NCBI RefSeq assembly: GCF_019308285.1
Contig: NZ_WWEM01000017.1
Location: 186,001 to 250,000 of the forward strand
DNA: 64,000 nt
Reading direction: 5' to 3'
Origin: Flavobacterium quisquiliarum
GTDB taxonomy: Bacteria > Bacteroidota > Bacteroidia > Flavobacteriales > Flavobacteriaceae
A program made the translations under genes and the position numbers. This document shows positions 49,956 to 58,513 of the stretch, in pieces (position 1 is the first letter of the stretch; every line of letters begins with the position of its first letter). Below the pieces are notes generated by a model. The model did no database searches, was not told the DNA's origin, and saw only the letters and a program-made list of their open reading frames with translations.

Positions 49956-50526
49956 ATTTGAATCTTTGTGTTTTAAATCTTCTGGTTCGAAGCCTGATTC
50001 TTTTAATCTGAAGCAGACATTCGTTAATCAGATTTTTTATTTCTAAGTAAGAATTGTTAGGAACGGAGGTAATCGTATTTTTTACGCTCTCAATATAATT
50101 TCCAGCGGTAATTAAATCGGTTTCAAGATTTTGTAAAATACGGCTTTCTATATTTTTATTTTTCTTGTAGTAATAAATGCAGTTTTGAAGGTCTTCAATC
50201 TGACCTGTAATATCAGAAACGGCATTTTTTGAAACTGCTCGGCTGTAGTAATAAGAAAACTCTAACGGATTGTCTTCAATCACTTTATCAAAGTCGTCAA
50301 TGGCTTTGTAATGATAATTTAACTGCTGGAAACATTTTGCCCTCAATTCATAAACCGTACTATTAAAACCTGAGTTTAAAGCATTATCGAGATAAGATAA
50401 AGCTTCAGAAAATTGACTGGAAAGATAGAGCTCTTTCCCTTTTTCTAAGTCGGCTGTGTCTTGTTCAAGATTTTGTACTGCAACCTTGTTTTTAAACGGA
50501 AATCCTAAATTGACGAACCACTTCAT
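49945..50526 (-). CDS. TPR-repeat protein
   Basis: About 193 residues from an ATG at 50526, preferred because a longer reading adds an atypical N-terminus that overlaps a terminator. Three or so tetratricopeptide-like helix pairs are visible (GKELYLSSQFSEALSYLDNAL, YELRAKCFQQLNYHYKAIDDFDKVI, FSYYYSRAVSKNAVSDITGQIEDLQN). There is no signal peptide. The C-terminus is strongly basic (RIRLRTRRFKTQRFKS). Such proteins act as protein-binding scaffolds; no partner is evident. It converges on the GH95 gene with an 11-base overlap. Confidence 0.7.
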   Translation of the reverse strand: MKWFVNLGFPFKNKVAVQNLEQDTADLEKGKELYLSSQFSEALSYLDNALNSGFNSTVYELRAKCFQQLNYHYKAIDDFDKVIEDNPLEFSYYYSRAVSKNAVSDITGQIEDLQNCIYYYKKNKNIESRILQNLETDLITAGNYIESVKNTITSVPNNSYLEIKNLINECLLQIKRIRLRTRRFKTQRFKSIS

Positions 50527-50641
50527 AATTATAAAATTTAGATGGTCAGGCTGTTCAGATTGTAAATCTGTGTTTAGATGAGGGAATGTTAAAGATAAAT
50601 AAATTTTTGATATACAGTTAATTAAAAGTTGTTTTTGTGTC

Positions 50642-50672
50642 AAAAAAAAGGTGCTTGACGAATCAAACACCT
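50642..50672 (-). terminator. intrinsic terminator for the leftward cupin gene
   Basis: On the minus strand AGGTGTTTGA and TCAAGCACCT form a 10-bp stem with one mismatch and a 4-base loop, followed by eight T residues. It lies about 50 bases after the cupin stop. Confidence 0.85.
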
Positions 50673-50722
50673 CATTTACTAGCAATAAATCCATCTTTTA
50701 TTGCAGTCGCTTAATATTTCAT

Positions 50723-51196
50723 TTAATTGGATTCCGCTTTAAAAAGATCATCTGAATTTTCGGTAATCGGAATATAAAGTCTTTCCCAAACATCGCTGTC
50801 CACCATATCCCAGCTGTGGCCTTTTCCTTTAAGATCTTCGGCAAGTAAAACTACTCCAGGCTCGATGATGAAAGTACTTCCGTCTGATACTTTAAATTTA
50901 ATTTTGCCTTTTACCGTAATTACATATTGTTTTCTCGGTGCTGGATGGGCATTTTTTTCCCATTCTTCTGTTTTATTGCTGTACCAGAAAGAAGCGGTAT
51001 TCATGTGTTTTAAGGATGGAATAGAACCTTTTTCGAAAGTACAAGAACCATCAGGTTTATTAATAAGTCGGTACGCTGGAATTTCAGCTGCTTCTTCCAA
51101 AGCTTTCACTTGAACTTTTTTGTGCTCTTGTGCATAATTGCTGTTTGCTGCCATAAGAAATGCAGTTAGGATAAATCCTTTTAATAGATTTTTCAT
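50723..51196 (-). CDS. exported cupin-domain protein
   Basis: A 157-residue secreted protein with signal peptide MKNLLKGFILTAFLMAANSNYAQ. The mature part is a single cupin barrel: HPAPRKQYVITVKGKIKFKVSDG and FIIEPGVVLLAEDLKGKGHSW contain the usual glycine turns and two histidines that could hold a metal. Cupins of this form may bind or modify small molecules, and no substrate is visible. It lies downstream of the porin and Dabb genes on the same strand, separated from them by a MITE-like repeat, and ends at a strong terminator. Confidence 0.75.
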   Translation of the reverse strand: MKNLLKGFILTAFLMAANSNYAQEHKKVQVKALEEAAEIPAYRLINKPDGSCTFEKGSIPSLKHMNTASFWYSNKTEEWEKNAHPAPRKQYVITVKGKIKFKVSDGSTFIIEPGVVLLAEDLKGKGHSWDMVDSDVWERLYIPITENSDDLFKAESN

Positions 51197-51240
51197 TTTG
51201 GTATTAAATTTAAAAGTAATAATTATTTTTTGTAATTAAT

Positions 51241-51400
51241 TTTAAACACATAGAAACATAGATTAAGCAACCGTGCAAAGGCATTTCATTTGCATCAAAA
51301 TACATAGCAAACTATGTGTTAGAAACTAGTTTCTTTCTCTATTCTTTTTTAGATAAAGAAATAACTATCCCCGATAGCTATCGGGGCTATGTGTTTAAAA
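51241..51400 (-). repeat. MITE-like intergenic repeat, copy 3 (inverted)
   Basis: About 160 bases in the opposite orientation to copies 1 and 2. The ends TTTAAACACATAGAAACATAG and CTATGTGTTTAAAA are kept, as are GAAACTAGTTTC and the AAAGGCATTTCATTTGCA word. Near one end the GTTT found in the other copies is replaced by the 18-base palindrome CCCCGATAGCTATCGGGG (51369-51386). Confidence 0.8.
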
Positions 51401-51404
51401 TTTT

Positions 51405-51824
51405 TTATTGAATGTATACAGAATCGTGAACCATCATTTTATTGAAGAATGGTTTGTATTTGCCCACTAAAGCAAGATGAGCATCCAGTTTTCCGTAGGT
51501 TTCTAAGTCTTCTAATGAATCAAATTCCATTGAAGCATTGTACGTAAAAGAATTATCCACAACAGGTCTAGGCGTTGAATTGGCAGGTTTTCCGTAACGA
51601 ACATTTTTCACATACGGAAGCTTTTTAAGTCCTTCAAAAAAGTTTTTGAAATCTTCGACTTGTTCTGAAGTAAGTTCAGGTTTAAGCCAGAAAAGCAGAT
51701 AATGAAAATAAACCGTTTTGTGCTGTGATTCTGTTTCAGTTGAAGTATTAGCCAATACTTTTGCTCCAGTCAATGCAAGTGCTCCCGCGCTCGCCGATTT
51801 TATAATAAAATTTCGTCTTTCCAT
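51405..51824 (-). CDS. exported Dabb-domain (stress-responsive A/B barrel) protein
   Basis: A 139-residue protein with a twin-arginine leader (MERRNFIIKSASAGALAL), so it is probably exported folded. The mature part YFHYLLFWLKPELTSEQVEDFKNFFEGLKKLPYVKNVRYGKP and the later SLEDLETYGKLDAHLALVGKYKPFF are typical of the ferredoxin-like Dabb fold. Members are small dimers; some act on aromatic or polyketide-like compounds, others are stress proteins. It starts 12 bases after the porin stop, so the two share a transcript. Confidence 0.8.
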   Translation of the reverse strand: MERRNFIIKSASAGALALTGAKVLANTSTETESQHKTVYFHYLLFWLKPELTSEQVEDFKNFFEGLKKLPYVKNVRYGKPANSTPRPVVDNSFTYNASMEFDSLEDLETYGKLDAHLALVGKYKPFFNKMMVHDSVYIQ

Positions 51825-51836
51825 AATCGTAAAGTT

Positions 51837-53165
51837 TTAATTAAAGTCAATTCTGTATTTTAAAACATACTGCCATTTTCGATCTGAAACTGTGGCTAAG
51901 TTTGCATCATTCAAAGTATAAATAGGACGATTTTGAGCATCAAAAGTTAATCTTGAAGACATGCCGTTCATGAGTAAAGAAATCCCCGCATCATAAGTCA
52001 ACGCTTTATCGTGAAGTCCGTCAAGATCAGAAAGCATTACACTTCCCGCCGGCTGTAACTGGAGACTGTTTTTGGCTTTGTTGAAATAAGGAAGCGTTCC
52101 ACCGACTTGTACATAATAAGTGTTTCCGGTTCCTATAACAGGAGAATTGTTTCCAGCTCCATTCAGACTGCTTACAGAAGTATTTACACCGCTTGCAGGA
52201 TTGCTAACTCCAGAATAACGCACATAATTTGGCCCGTAATTATTGTTCATTGCCATGGCATAAGCACTGAAAGAAGTACCTCGATCTTTGTTAATTGGCG
52301 TATCATAGAAAAGATCGACAGCAAAACTTTTTTCGTCATCATTAATAGTCGTTTTTGCTTCATCTAAATGCCATAATGCATTGTGCATGTATTCAAAACC
52401 AGCTCCTAACGCCAGAACTTTCTTTTTACCATTATAAGTACCAGAATGGAATGGAGAAGAATTGTTTTCAGAATCAAAGAATTCATATTTAAAATAACCG
52501 GAGTAATCTTTATTTGGATGTGTTTTGCTAAACGTTGCAAGATTATATTGCGGATCAGCGCTTACATTCGTATAAGGATCGGCAATAACCAAACGATAAT
52601 CTAATTTTCCTATTTGTCCTTTAGCATAAACACTCAATTCTCTTACCGTTTCGTCTGATATACCAGCATTTCCCGTTGCATAAGAAGGCAGATCGTACAA
52701 TAAAGTATTCAAAGGTCCAGTGGTGAATCGGGATAAACCTCTCCAGGTTGAACGTCCTGCACCGGCAGCAATTATATCGTTAAATTTATATTCAGCATAA
52801 GCGTCTAAAAGTTCAAATGCAGGAGTAGTTTTAGAAGCGACGTTTACATTTGTTAAACCACCTTGTAATACAAACGTGAATTTTTCTGTAGGCTGATAAG
52901 ACATTTTTACCCTAACTCTTCGTAATGATAAATCAGAAATACTGTTAACTTGTTCGCCATTTACCAAACTTCCCGGATTAAGTTCAGAGTAGCGGGCCCA
53001 GATTTCAGTATAACCACTGAATGAGATTGAACGTGTTTTTTCATCGTTTAAATATTTGGTTAAAGTTGGGTTTCCAAAATCATTCTTTTTTTGAGCATTA
53101 ATTGTATTGATAAATCCTGCAAGCAGAAAAAAACACAATCCAATTTTTAAATAATTTGTTTTCAT
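51837..53165 (-). CDS. outer-membrane porin (OprO/P-like)
   Basis: A 442-residue outer-membrane protein with signal peptide ending TINAQ. SISFSGYTEIWARYSELN, SLRRVRVKMSYQPTEKFTFVLQGG and alternating polar/apolar strands to the C-terminal WQYVLKYRIDFN fit a 16-strand porin of the phosphate-selective O/P type. The specific solute is not shown. It is divergent from the two-component system at 53432, and the shared 266-base region holds phased TATTAGAAA repeats, which suggests direct control by that system. With several phosphatases elsewhere in the window, phosphate or an organic acid are both possible cargoes. Confidence 0.75.
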   Translation of the reverse strand: MKTNYLKIGLCFFLLAGFINTINAQKKNDFGNPTLTKYLNDEKTRSISFSGYTEIWARYSELNPGSLVNGEQVNSISDLSLRRVRVKMSYQPTEKFTFVLQGGLTNVNVASKTTPAFELLDAYAEYKFNDIIAAGAGRSTWRGLSRFTTGPLNTLLYDLPSYATGNAGISDETVRELSVYAKGQIGKLDYRLVIADPYTNVSADPQYNLATFSKTHPNKDYSGYFKYEFFDSENNSSPFHSGTYNGKKKVLALGAGFEYMHNALWHLDEAKTTINDDEKSFAVDLFYDTPINKDRGTSFSAYAMAMNNNYGPNYVRYSGVSNPASGVNTSVSSLNGAGNNSPVIGTGNTYYVQVGGTLPYFNKAKNSLQLQPAGSVMLSDLDGLHDKALTYDAGISLLMNGMSSRLTFDAQNRPIYTLNDANLATVSDRKWQYVLKYRIDFN

Positions 53166-53251
53166 GTATAGTTAAAATTTACATTTTGTTCTGGTAGTGA
53201 TCACTACTTGTTTTTGACTCGACAAAGGTAGATTCAGGATACACTTTGGGT

Positions 53252-53292
53252 TATTAGAAAAGTATTAGAAAGGCTATAGAATGTTATTAGAA
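53252..53292. promoter_or_regulatory. phased TATTAGAAA repeats, probable response-regulator operator
   Basis: TATTAGAAA occurs at 53252, 53263 and 53284, that is at steps of 11 and 21 bases, close to one and two DNA turns. A fourth copy is at 53372-53380, just before the response-regulator promoter box. The set lies between the divergent porin and response-regulator genes. Confidence 0.55.
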
Positions 53293-53395
53293 ATTGATTC
53301 TTTTTTTTATTTAAAGTATTGTAAAACAGGGTGTTTTGTATTTGTTTGAAATGTGAGCCATTTTAACCTGCTATTAGAAAAAGAAAATATTGTCG

Positions 53396-53403
53396 TAAAT
53401 TTG
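53396..53403 (+). promoter_or_regulatory. -7 box for the response regulator (TAAATTTG)
   Basis: TAAATTTG matches TAnnTTTG and lies 28 bases before the start codon. The usual -33 TTG is absent; instead a TATTAGAAA copy ends 15 bases upstream, which fits activation by the bound regulator. Confidence 0.55.
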
Positions 53404-53431
53404 ATTTCGATTTTAAAAGGAAAAGACATAG

Positions 53432-54121
53432 ATGAAGATCTTAATTGTGGAAGATAACAGCAGGGTTTCGGCTTTGCTGAAAAGAGGATTAGAGAGTCAG
53501 GGATATCAGGTATATATTGCAGAAGAAGCAGAGGAAGGACTTATCCTTTTAGAGAAAATTGATTTTGAATTAATCATTACCGATATTATGCTGGCTGGAA
53601 TGGATGGCATTACTTTCTGTAAAAAGATCCGTCAATCCGGAAAAAAAATCCCAATCATTATGCTTACCGCTTTAGGAACCATTGATGAAAAGATTGAAGG
53701 TTTTGATGCCGGCGCAGATGATTATCTCGTAAAACCTTTTGAAATAAGAGAACTTTATGCCAGAGTTAAAGCTTTATTACAGCGTAAAAATGATGCTGTT
53801 TATACTGTTGAAGAAACTTCTCAAATCACGTATAATGATCTTGTTCTGGACAAACGAACCAAAGTAGTTTACAGACAAGGAATAACAATTAATCTGACTC
53901 CGAAAGAATTTAATTTACTCCATTTTCTGATGCAGCATCCGGAACGATTGCTTACTCGCGATGAAATTGCCGATAATGTCTGGGGAAATAATTTTGATAC
54001 AGGAACCAATTATATAGATGTCTATATTGCTTATTTGAGAAAGAAAATAGACAAAGATTTTGATCAGAAACTAATTCATACCAAAGTAGGAATGGGATTT
54101 ATTTTAAGCAATAAAATATGA
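53432..54121 (+). CDS. OmpR-family response regulator
   Basis: A 229-residue DNA-binding response regulator. The receiver has IVEDNSRVS, Asp51 in TDIMLAGMDG, a Thr in MLTALG and Lys in YLVKPFE. A winged-helix OmpR/PhoB domain follows (LTPKEFNLLHFLMQHPERLLTRDEI, DVYIAYLRKKID). It overlaps the kinase gene by four bases (ATGA), so the two are translated together. The divergent porin and the phased repeats between them suggest it controls both itself and the porin group. Relatives in this phylum often sense metals or envelope stress; the signal is unknown. Confidence 0.93.
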   Translation: MKILIVEDNSRVSALLKRGLESQGYQVYIAEEAEEGLILLEKIDFELIITDIMLAGMDGITFCKKIRQSGKKIPIIMLTALGTIDEKIEGFDAGADDYLVKPFEIRELYARVKALLQRKNDAVYTVEETSQITYNDLVLDKRTKVVYRQGITINLTPKEFNLLHFLMQHPERLLTRDEIADNVWGNNFDTGTNYIDVYIAYLRKKIDKDFDQKLIHTKVGMGFILSNKI

Positions 54122-55482
54122 AATTAGTAACCCGAACTGCCCTTGCTTATGCTATTTTAACGGCTTTTATTTTATTCGTATTTGCGTACAGCGTCTATTT
54201 TGTTTCCGAAAAAAACAGAAAAGATGAATTTTTTGATCGTCTGGATTATAAAATAACCTGGCGTGCCGAGTTTATATTTGATGCCCAAATCAACAAAGAC
54301 CTCATTAAATTTCTGCATACTAAAAATAAAAAGGTATTAAACGAAGCCGATATAAGTGTTTATGACAGCAATTTTAATATTTATTTTTCGGATAATATGC
54401 CACCGCTTGGCAATCAAAAAATATTAGAGACTATAAAAAAGAATAAATCCTTAAACTGGGCAGATGAAAAATACCAATATCGAGGTATTTTATACAAAGA
54501 CAATAATAAAGAATATTATATTGTTGGAAGAGCAATAGATGTAACCGGTTTGAACCACATTAATGCTTTTAAAGAAAATGTACTTTATGTATATTTTATT
54601 TCGATTGTTCTGGTTTTCATTATTGGTTTTGGGTTTTCCTATTATACCCTAAAACCGTTGAAAGATATTATTTTTCAAATCAGGGATATCTCCGAACATA
54701 ATTTGAACAAACGAATTGTGGTTCCAAAAGCCAAAGACGAGCTTTATGAACTGACACAGACTTTTAATACGACTTTCAACAGATTAGAAAAATCCTTTAA
54801 CAATCATCGAAATTTTGTGACCACTATTTCACATGAATTTCGAACGCCTCTTTCTATTTTGATTGCCGAAATTGAACTGGGAAAAGAATTGAATCAAACT
54901 ATTGACGATTATAAAAAATCATTGGATAATGCTTTAGAAGAAGCCAATCATGTATCGCAGCTTTCGACAGCACTTTTAGATTTTGCAAGGGCGAATTATG
55001 ATGTCTCACAAATCAAGATGTCGCCAACCAGAATCGATGAAATTTTGGTCGATGCCAAATTAAATCTGATAAATAAGAAAGAGGTAAAATACAAGATTGG
55101 AATAAGTTACACCAATTTGGGCGACACCGATGGCAGTGTTTATAATTATACTGGAAATCCATATCTGCTGCAGATTGCTTTTTCAAATATCATGGAAAAC
55201 GCTTGTAAATATTCTGAAAATCATTCTTGTAATGTAGAGATTAACGCTTCATCAGAAAAAATTACATTAACCTTTTCAGATGAAGGAATAGGAATTCCAG
55301 AAGCCGATCTTGAAAAAATATACAACTTATTTTATCGAGGCAAAAACAAAGATCATGAAAATGGTTATGGCATCGGATTATCTATTGTAAAACAAATTAT
55401 CAGCCTGCACAATGGTTCGATTGATGTTCGTTCTATCGTTGGCAAAGGCACCATATTTACGATCACTTTGCCATTGCAGTAA
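54118..55482 (+). CDS. sensor histidine kinase
   Basis: A 454-residue membrane kinase. Helices lie near residues 9-31 and 156-178, enclosing a periplasmic sensor of about 120 residues with no domain I can name. A HAMP linker follows (~179-225), then His239 in TISHEFRTPLS, the N box IMENACKYS and the ATP-binding G boxes DEGIGIPEADL and GYGIGLSIV. It is the partner of the response regulator it overlaps. Only 7 bases separate its stop from the convergent hydrolase gene. Confidence 0.93.
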   Translation: MKLVTRTALAYAILTAFILFVFAYSVYFVSEKNRKDEFFDRLDYKITWRAEFIFDAQINKDLIKFLHTKNKKVLNEADISVYDSNFNIYFSDNMPPLGNQKILETIKKNKSLNWADEKYQYRGILYKDNNKEYYIVGRAIDVTGLNHINAFKENVLYVYFISIVLVFIIGFGFSYYTLKPLKDIIFQIRDISEHNLNKRIVVPKAKDELYELTQTFNTTFNRLEKSFNNHRNFVTTISHEFRTPLSILIAEIELGKELNQTIDDYKKSLDNALEEANHVSQLSTALLDFARANYDVSQIKMSPTRIDEILVDAKLNLINKKEVKYKIGISYTNLGDTDGSVYNYTGNPYLLQIAFSNIMENACKYSENHSCNVEINASSEKITLTFSDEGIGIPEADLEKIYNLFYRGKNKDHENGYGIGLSIVKQIISLHNGSIDVRSIVGKGTIFTITLPLQ

Positions 55483-55489
55483 TTTTTTT

Positions 55490-56230
55490 TTATTTTGTGA
55501 TATTTTCTGTAAGCCAAAGATTAACATCATCAAACATTTGCTGATTTACGGTATGTCCTTCTTCGTAAGAATGAAATTCAGGATTTAGATTTTTAGTTTT
55601 AAGAAAATCTAAAGCGTCTACTGCATATTGATAATTTAAAACGGCATCTTGTTTTCCGTGAGAAATAAAAATTTTGAGTTTTTCCAGACGTTTTTCATCA
55701 GCCATAAAAGGTTTGATTTCTGGAAGTAATCTGCCGCTCATTACAGCAATTCCGCTTACTTTTTCTGGAGCAGTCAAAGCCACGCTGTAACTCATAATAC
55801 CGCCTTGGCTGAATCCCATTAAATAAACTTGTTTAGAGTCAAAAGAGATTTCTGTTTTTAAATCTTCGATAAAATCGATGAGCATTTTTCTAGCATTTTC
55901 TGCCTGCTGTTCGTTGATTTGAGGTTTTCCTGTAGAAAAATCTACTTGAAACCAAGCAAAACTATTCGCTCCAAAAGTCAATGGACCTCGAGCTGAAACC
56001 ACCACAAATTTTTCTGGCAGATTAGGAGCAAAAGAAAATAAGTTCTGTTCGTTACCGCCTACACCATGAAGCAGAATCAACAAGGGTGGATTTTCTGTTT
56101 TAATTTTTGGCTGTCTAATTAAATAGTGCAGTTTTGTATTTTTTGTATCTGAATTCATAATCGTAAAACTAAAGATTGAAATGGAAATAAGGATTCCGAA
56201 AGAAATCCAAAACGGTTTGTTTAAACTCAT
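55490..56230 (-). CDS. phospholipase/carboxylesterase-type alpha/beta hydrolase
   Basis: A 246-residue hydrolase of the carboxylesterase/YpfH-like group. A membrane anchor or uncleaved signal covers residues ~9-27 (FWISFGILISISIFSFTI). The oxyanion region is LLILLHGVGGNEQN, the nucleophile elbow GFSQGG, the acid GKQDAV and the histidine GHTVN. The start overlaps the end of the dioxygenase gene by four bases, so they form an operon. The substrate is probably a short acyl or aryl ester, but this is not shown by sequence. Confidence 0.85.
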   Translation of the reverse strand: MSLNKPFWISFGILISISIFSFTIMNSDTKNTKLHYLIRQPKIKTENPPLLILLHGVGGNEQNLFSFAPNLPEKFVVVSARGPLTFGANSFAWFQVDFSTGKPQINEQQAENARKMLIDFIEDLKTEISFDSKQVYLMGFSQGGIMSYSVALTAPEKVSGIAVMSGRLLPEIKPFMADEKRLEKLKIFISHGKQDAVLNYQYAVDALDFLKTKNLNPEFHSYEEGHTVNQQMFDDVNLWLTENITK

Positions 56231-57117
56231 GCTTTATCTATTTTAACCGACATCATGTTGAGTGATCCCGCTAAAATGGCATCGTTAAAAATAGTCGCCT
56301 TTTCATCTTTTTCTCTAAGTGATAAAGTGTATAATAACGGCATATAATGTTCTGGAGTTGGCACCGCTAATTGAAACTCTTTTCCTTGTTTGTCAAAGTT
56401 TACCAGAGATTGATGATCGTTTTCTAGAATCATCGTTTTCATTTTTTCATTTGCAATATGAGCCCATTCAAAAGCATAACCTGGAACCATCATTTTGTCC
56501 CAGGCTGCTAATCGTAAATTATGAACGGAGTTACCGCTTCCAACAATTAAGACACCTTTTCTTCTTAAAGCAGCTAATTCTTTTCCTAATTCATAATGAT
56601 AAGAAGCCGGTTTCGTATAATCAATACTCATTTGAATAATCGGAATATCAGCATTTGGATACAGGAATTTTACCACTGTCCAACATCCGTGATCCAACCC
56701 CCAGTCATTACTTAACCCTACAGAAGTTGAGGTAATTATTTTTTGGGTTTCTAAAGCCAGTTCTGGACTTCCTGGAGCAGGATATTGAACATCAAAAAGT
56801 GCTTGCGGAAAACCTCCAAAATCATGAATGGTTTCTGGTTTTTCCATTGCAGTTACAAAAGTTCCTTTGGTTTCCCAGTGTGCAGAGATACATAGAATTG
56901 CTTTTGGTTTTGGAAGTGTTTTGGCTATATTTTGAAAACCTTGTGTAAAACTATTATCCGCCAAAGCATTCATCGGATTTCCGTGTCCAAGAAATAAAAC
57001 GGGCATTCTTTCTGTTGCGGCGAAAGAATCTGAAACGGTTTTAAGAGAGCTCAATTTCATTGCAGCAGCTCCAATTGGTAGTATTGCCATAGTTTTTAGA
57101 AAATCTTTACGGTTCAT
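56227..57117 (-). CDS. LigB-type extradiol dioxygenase (4,5-DOPA dioxygenase/YgiD family)
   Basis: A 296-residue enzyme of the class III extradiol family, which opens catechol-type rings with a bound metal. An N-terminal leader (MNRKDFLKTMAILPIGAAA) suggests export, which is unusual for this family but seen in Bacteroidota. Metal-binding histidines fall in FLGHGNPMNA, ISAHWETKG and LDHGCWTVV, with a further GSGNSVHNLR. It is cotranscribed with the esterase that overlaps its end and is downstream of the AraC gene. Plant-derived phenolics are a possible substrate. Confidence 0.85.
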   Translation of the reverse strand: MNRKDFLKTMAILPIGAAAMKLSSLKTVSDSFAATERMPVLFLGHGNPMNALADNSFTQGFQNIAKTLPKPKAILCISAHWETKGTFVTAMEKPETIHDFGGFPQALFDVQYPAPGSPELALETQKIITSTSVGLSNDWGLDHGCWTVVKFLYPNADIPIIQMSIDYTKPASYHYELGKELAALRRKGVLIVGSGNSVHNLRLAAWDKMMVPGYAFEWAHIANEKMKTMILENDHQSLVNFDKQGKEFQLAVPTPEHYMPLLYTLSLREKDEKATIFNDAILAGSLNMMSVKIDKA

Positions 57118-57221
57118 TTTATATTATAATTCGTTTTTAAGAAAAATCTTTTTTTGTGATTACAAAGTTCAGATTAATAACAACGAATGGGGTAACGATT
57201 TTCGGAAGAATGGTTGTGTTT

Positions 57222-58052
57222 TTAAGAAAGCAGTTTCTGCATTTCATCCCTAAACTCAGTCGGAGTCATGCCTGCTTTACGTTTAAAGGCATGTGTAAAA
57301 TAGGTTTTTTCATTAAAACCAAGTTCATAACCAATTTCAGCTATATTTTTATCCGTAGTCATTAAAAGATTTTTGGCTTCAGTAAGTTTTCGGGTTTCTA
57401 TGATTTCAGAAACGCTCTGCTGTAAAATGTTTTGACAGATGAGGTTTAAGTTACGAGAAGTCATAAAAAGCTTTTCGGCATAGAAATTTACGTCTTTGGA
57501 TTCCTTGTAATGTTCTTCTAATAATCGAAGGAAGTTTTTAAAAGTAGAACTGTGAATCTTCTTAGATTCGTCATTATCCAAGTTCAATTTGCGTCTTTCC
57601 GATTCTATAATGGTAAACAAGGCGCTTAATAATTGTCGGATAACGGCAAGATCCGGCGCTTCTTGACTATACTCATCATAAATCATTTTACAGAGAATAT
57701 CCAGTTTTTCAAAACATTGATTGCTTTGTAGACTAATGTTGGCTTTATCATGAAAAGAAGCATAAAGGCTGAAAGTCGTTTCGGCAATAAATTCACTTTT
57801 AAATCTTAAAACCCACATATCGCATTCGCCGTCTTTTATGAGCGGTTTGGCGCGATGAATTTTTCCCTGCGTGACAAAACTGATGAAGGGAGCATCAATT
57901 AGTTTGGAATTAAAATCTATAAAATGCTCCAACTGTCCTTTGTTGCCAATAATAAGTTCTTCAAAATCATGAGAATGCGGTTCATTTACAGACTGCATTA
58001 TTTTTTCTGATTCTGATTCGGTGATTCGAAAGACTTTGAAAATTTCGGTCAT
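57222..58052 (-). CDS. AraC-family transcriptional regulator
   Basis: A 276-residue regulator with an N-terminal cupin-like sensing domain (PHSHDFEELIIGNKGQLEHFIDF, FVTQGKIHRAKPL) and a C-terminal double helix-turn-helix (FYAEKLFMTSRNLNLICQ, NIAEIGYELGFNEKTYFTHAFKRKAGMTPTEFR). There is no membrane segment. It is 104 bases upstream of the dioxygenase and esterase genes on the same strand and is the likely regulator of that pair. The inducer is not known. Confidence 0.9.
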   Translation of the reverse strand: MTEIFKVFRITESESEKIMQSVNEPHSHDFEELIIGNKGQLEHFIDFNSKLIDAPFISFVTQGKIHRAKPLIKDGECDMWVLRFKSEFIAETTFSLYASFHDKANISLQSNQCFEKLDILCKMIYDEYSQEAPDLAVIRQLLSALFTIIESERRKLNLDNDESKKIHSSTFKNFLRLLEEHYKESKDVNFYAEKLFMTSRNLNLICQNILQQSVSEIIETRKLTEAKNLLMTTDKNIAEIGYELGFNEKTYFTHAFKRKAGMTPTEFRDEMQKLLS

Positions 58053-58513
58053 TATGTGGTTTTTAAAAGACAGGTTATAAAGGTAAGGGATTCACTCAAG
58101 AAATTAAACGCGAAATTTTGTTTAAATAAAACGGTGTGTTTTTTAAGTTGATTGAAACTTAATGCATTTTGTTTATGGTTTAGAAATTAATTTGGTAAAT
58201 AGGAATCAAAGAAAGAGGAGTATATACTGATATTCATGATGTTTATTTCTAATTAGTGTTTTGTATTTTAATACTTGATTGCAAAATTTAAAAAGCAATG
58301 CTTTATTTTAGAAGACTTGCCATTTCTTTTACCACTAAAAAATATGCGTTTACCTCATTTTATTGTTAGAGCTTCTGAATATACATATTATTGCATTGGT
58401 AACTGTTATTAAAGTACTGCATCTGAGCTTATATTATTAAAAACTGCATTAATGATATTGGCTTTTGGTTAGATGCTTAATACGTAATTATAAATTTTAT
58501 AAACCCCAATAAT
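58053..58513. other. 461-base intergenic region, no clear feature
   Basis: This divergent gap between the AraC gene and the beta-helix lipoprotein gene is very AT-rich. I see no open frame of note, no strong hairpin and no full promoter match on either strand. Confidence 0.5.
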
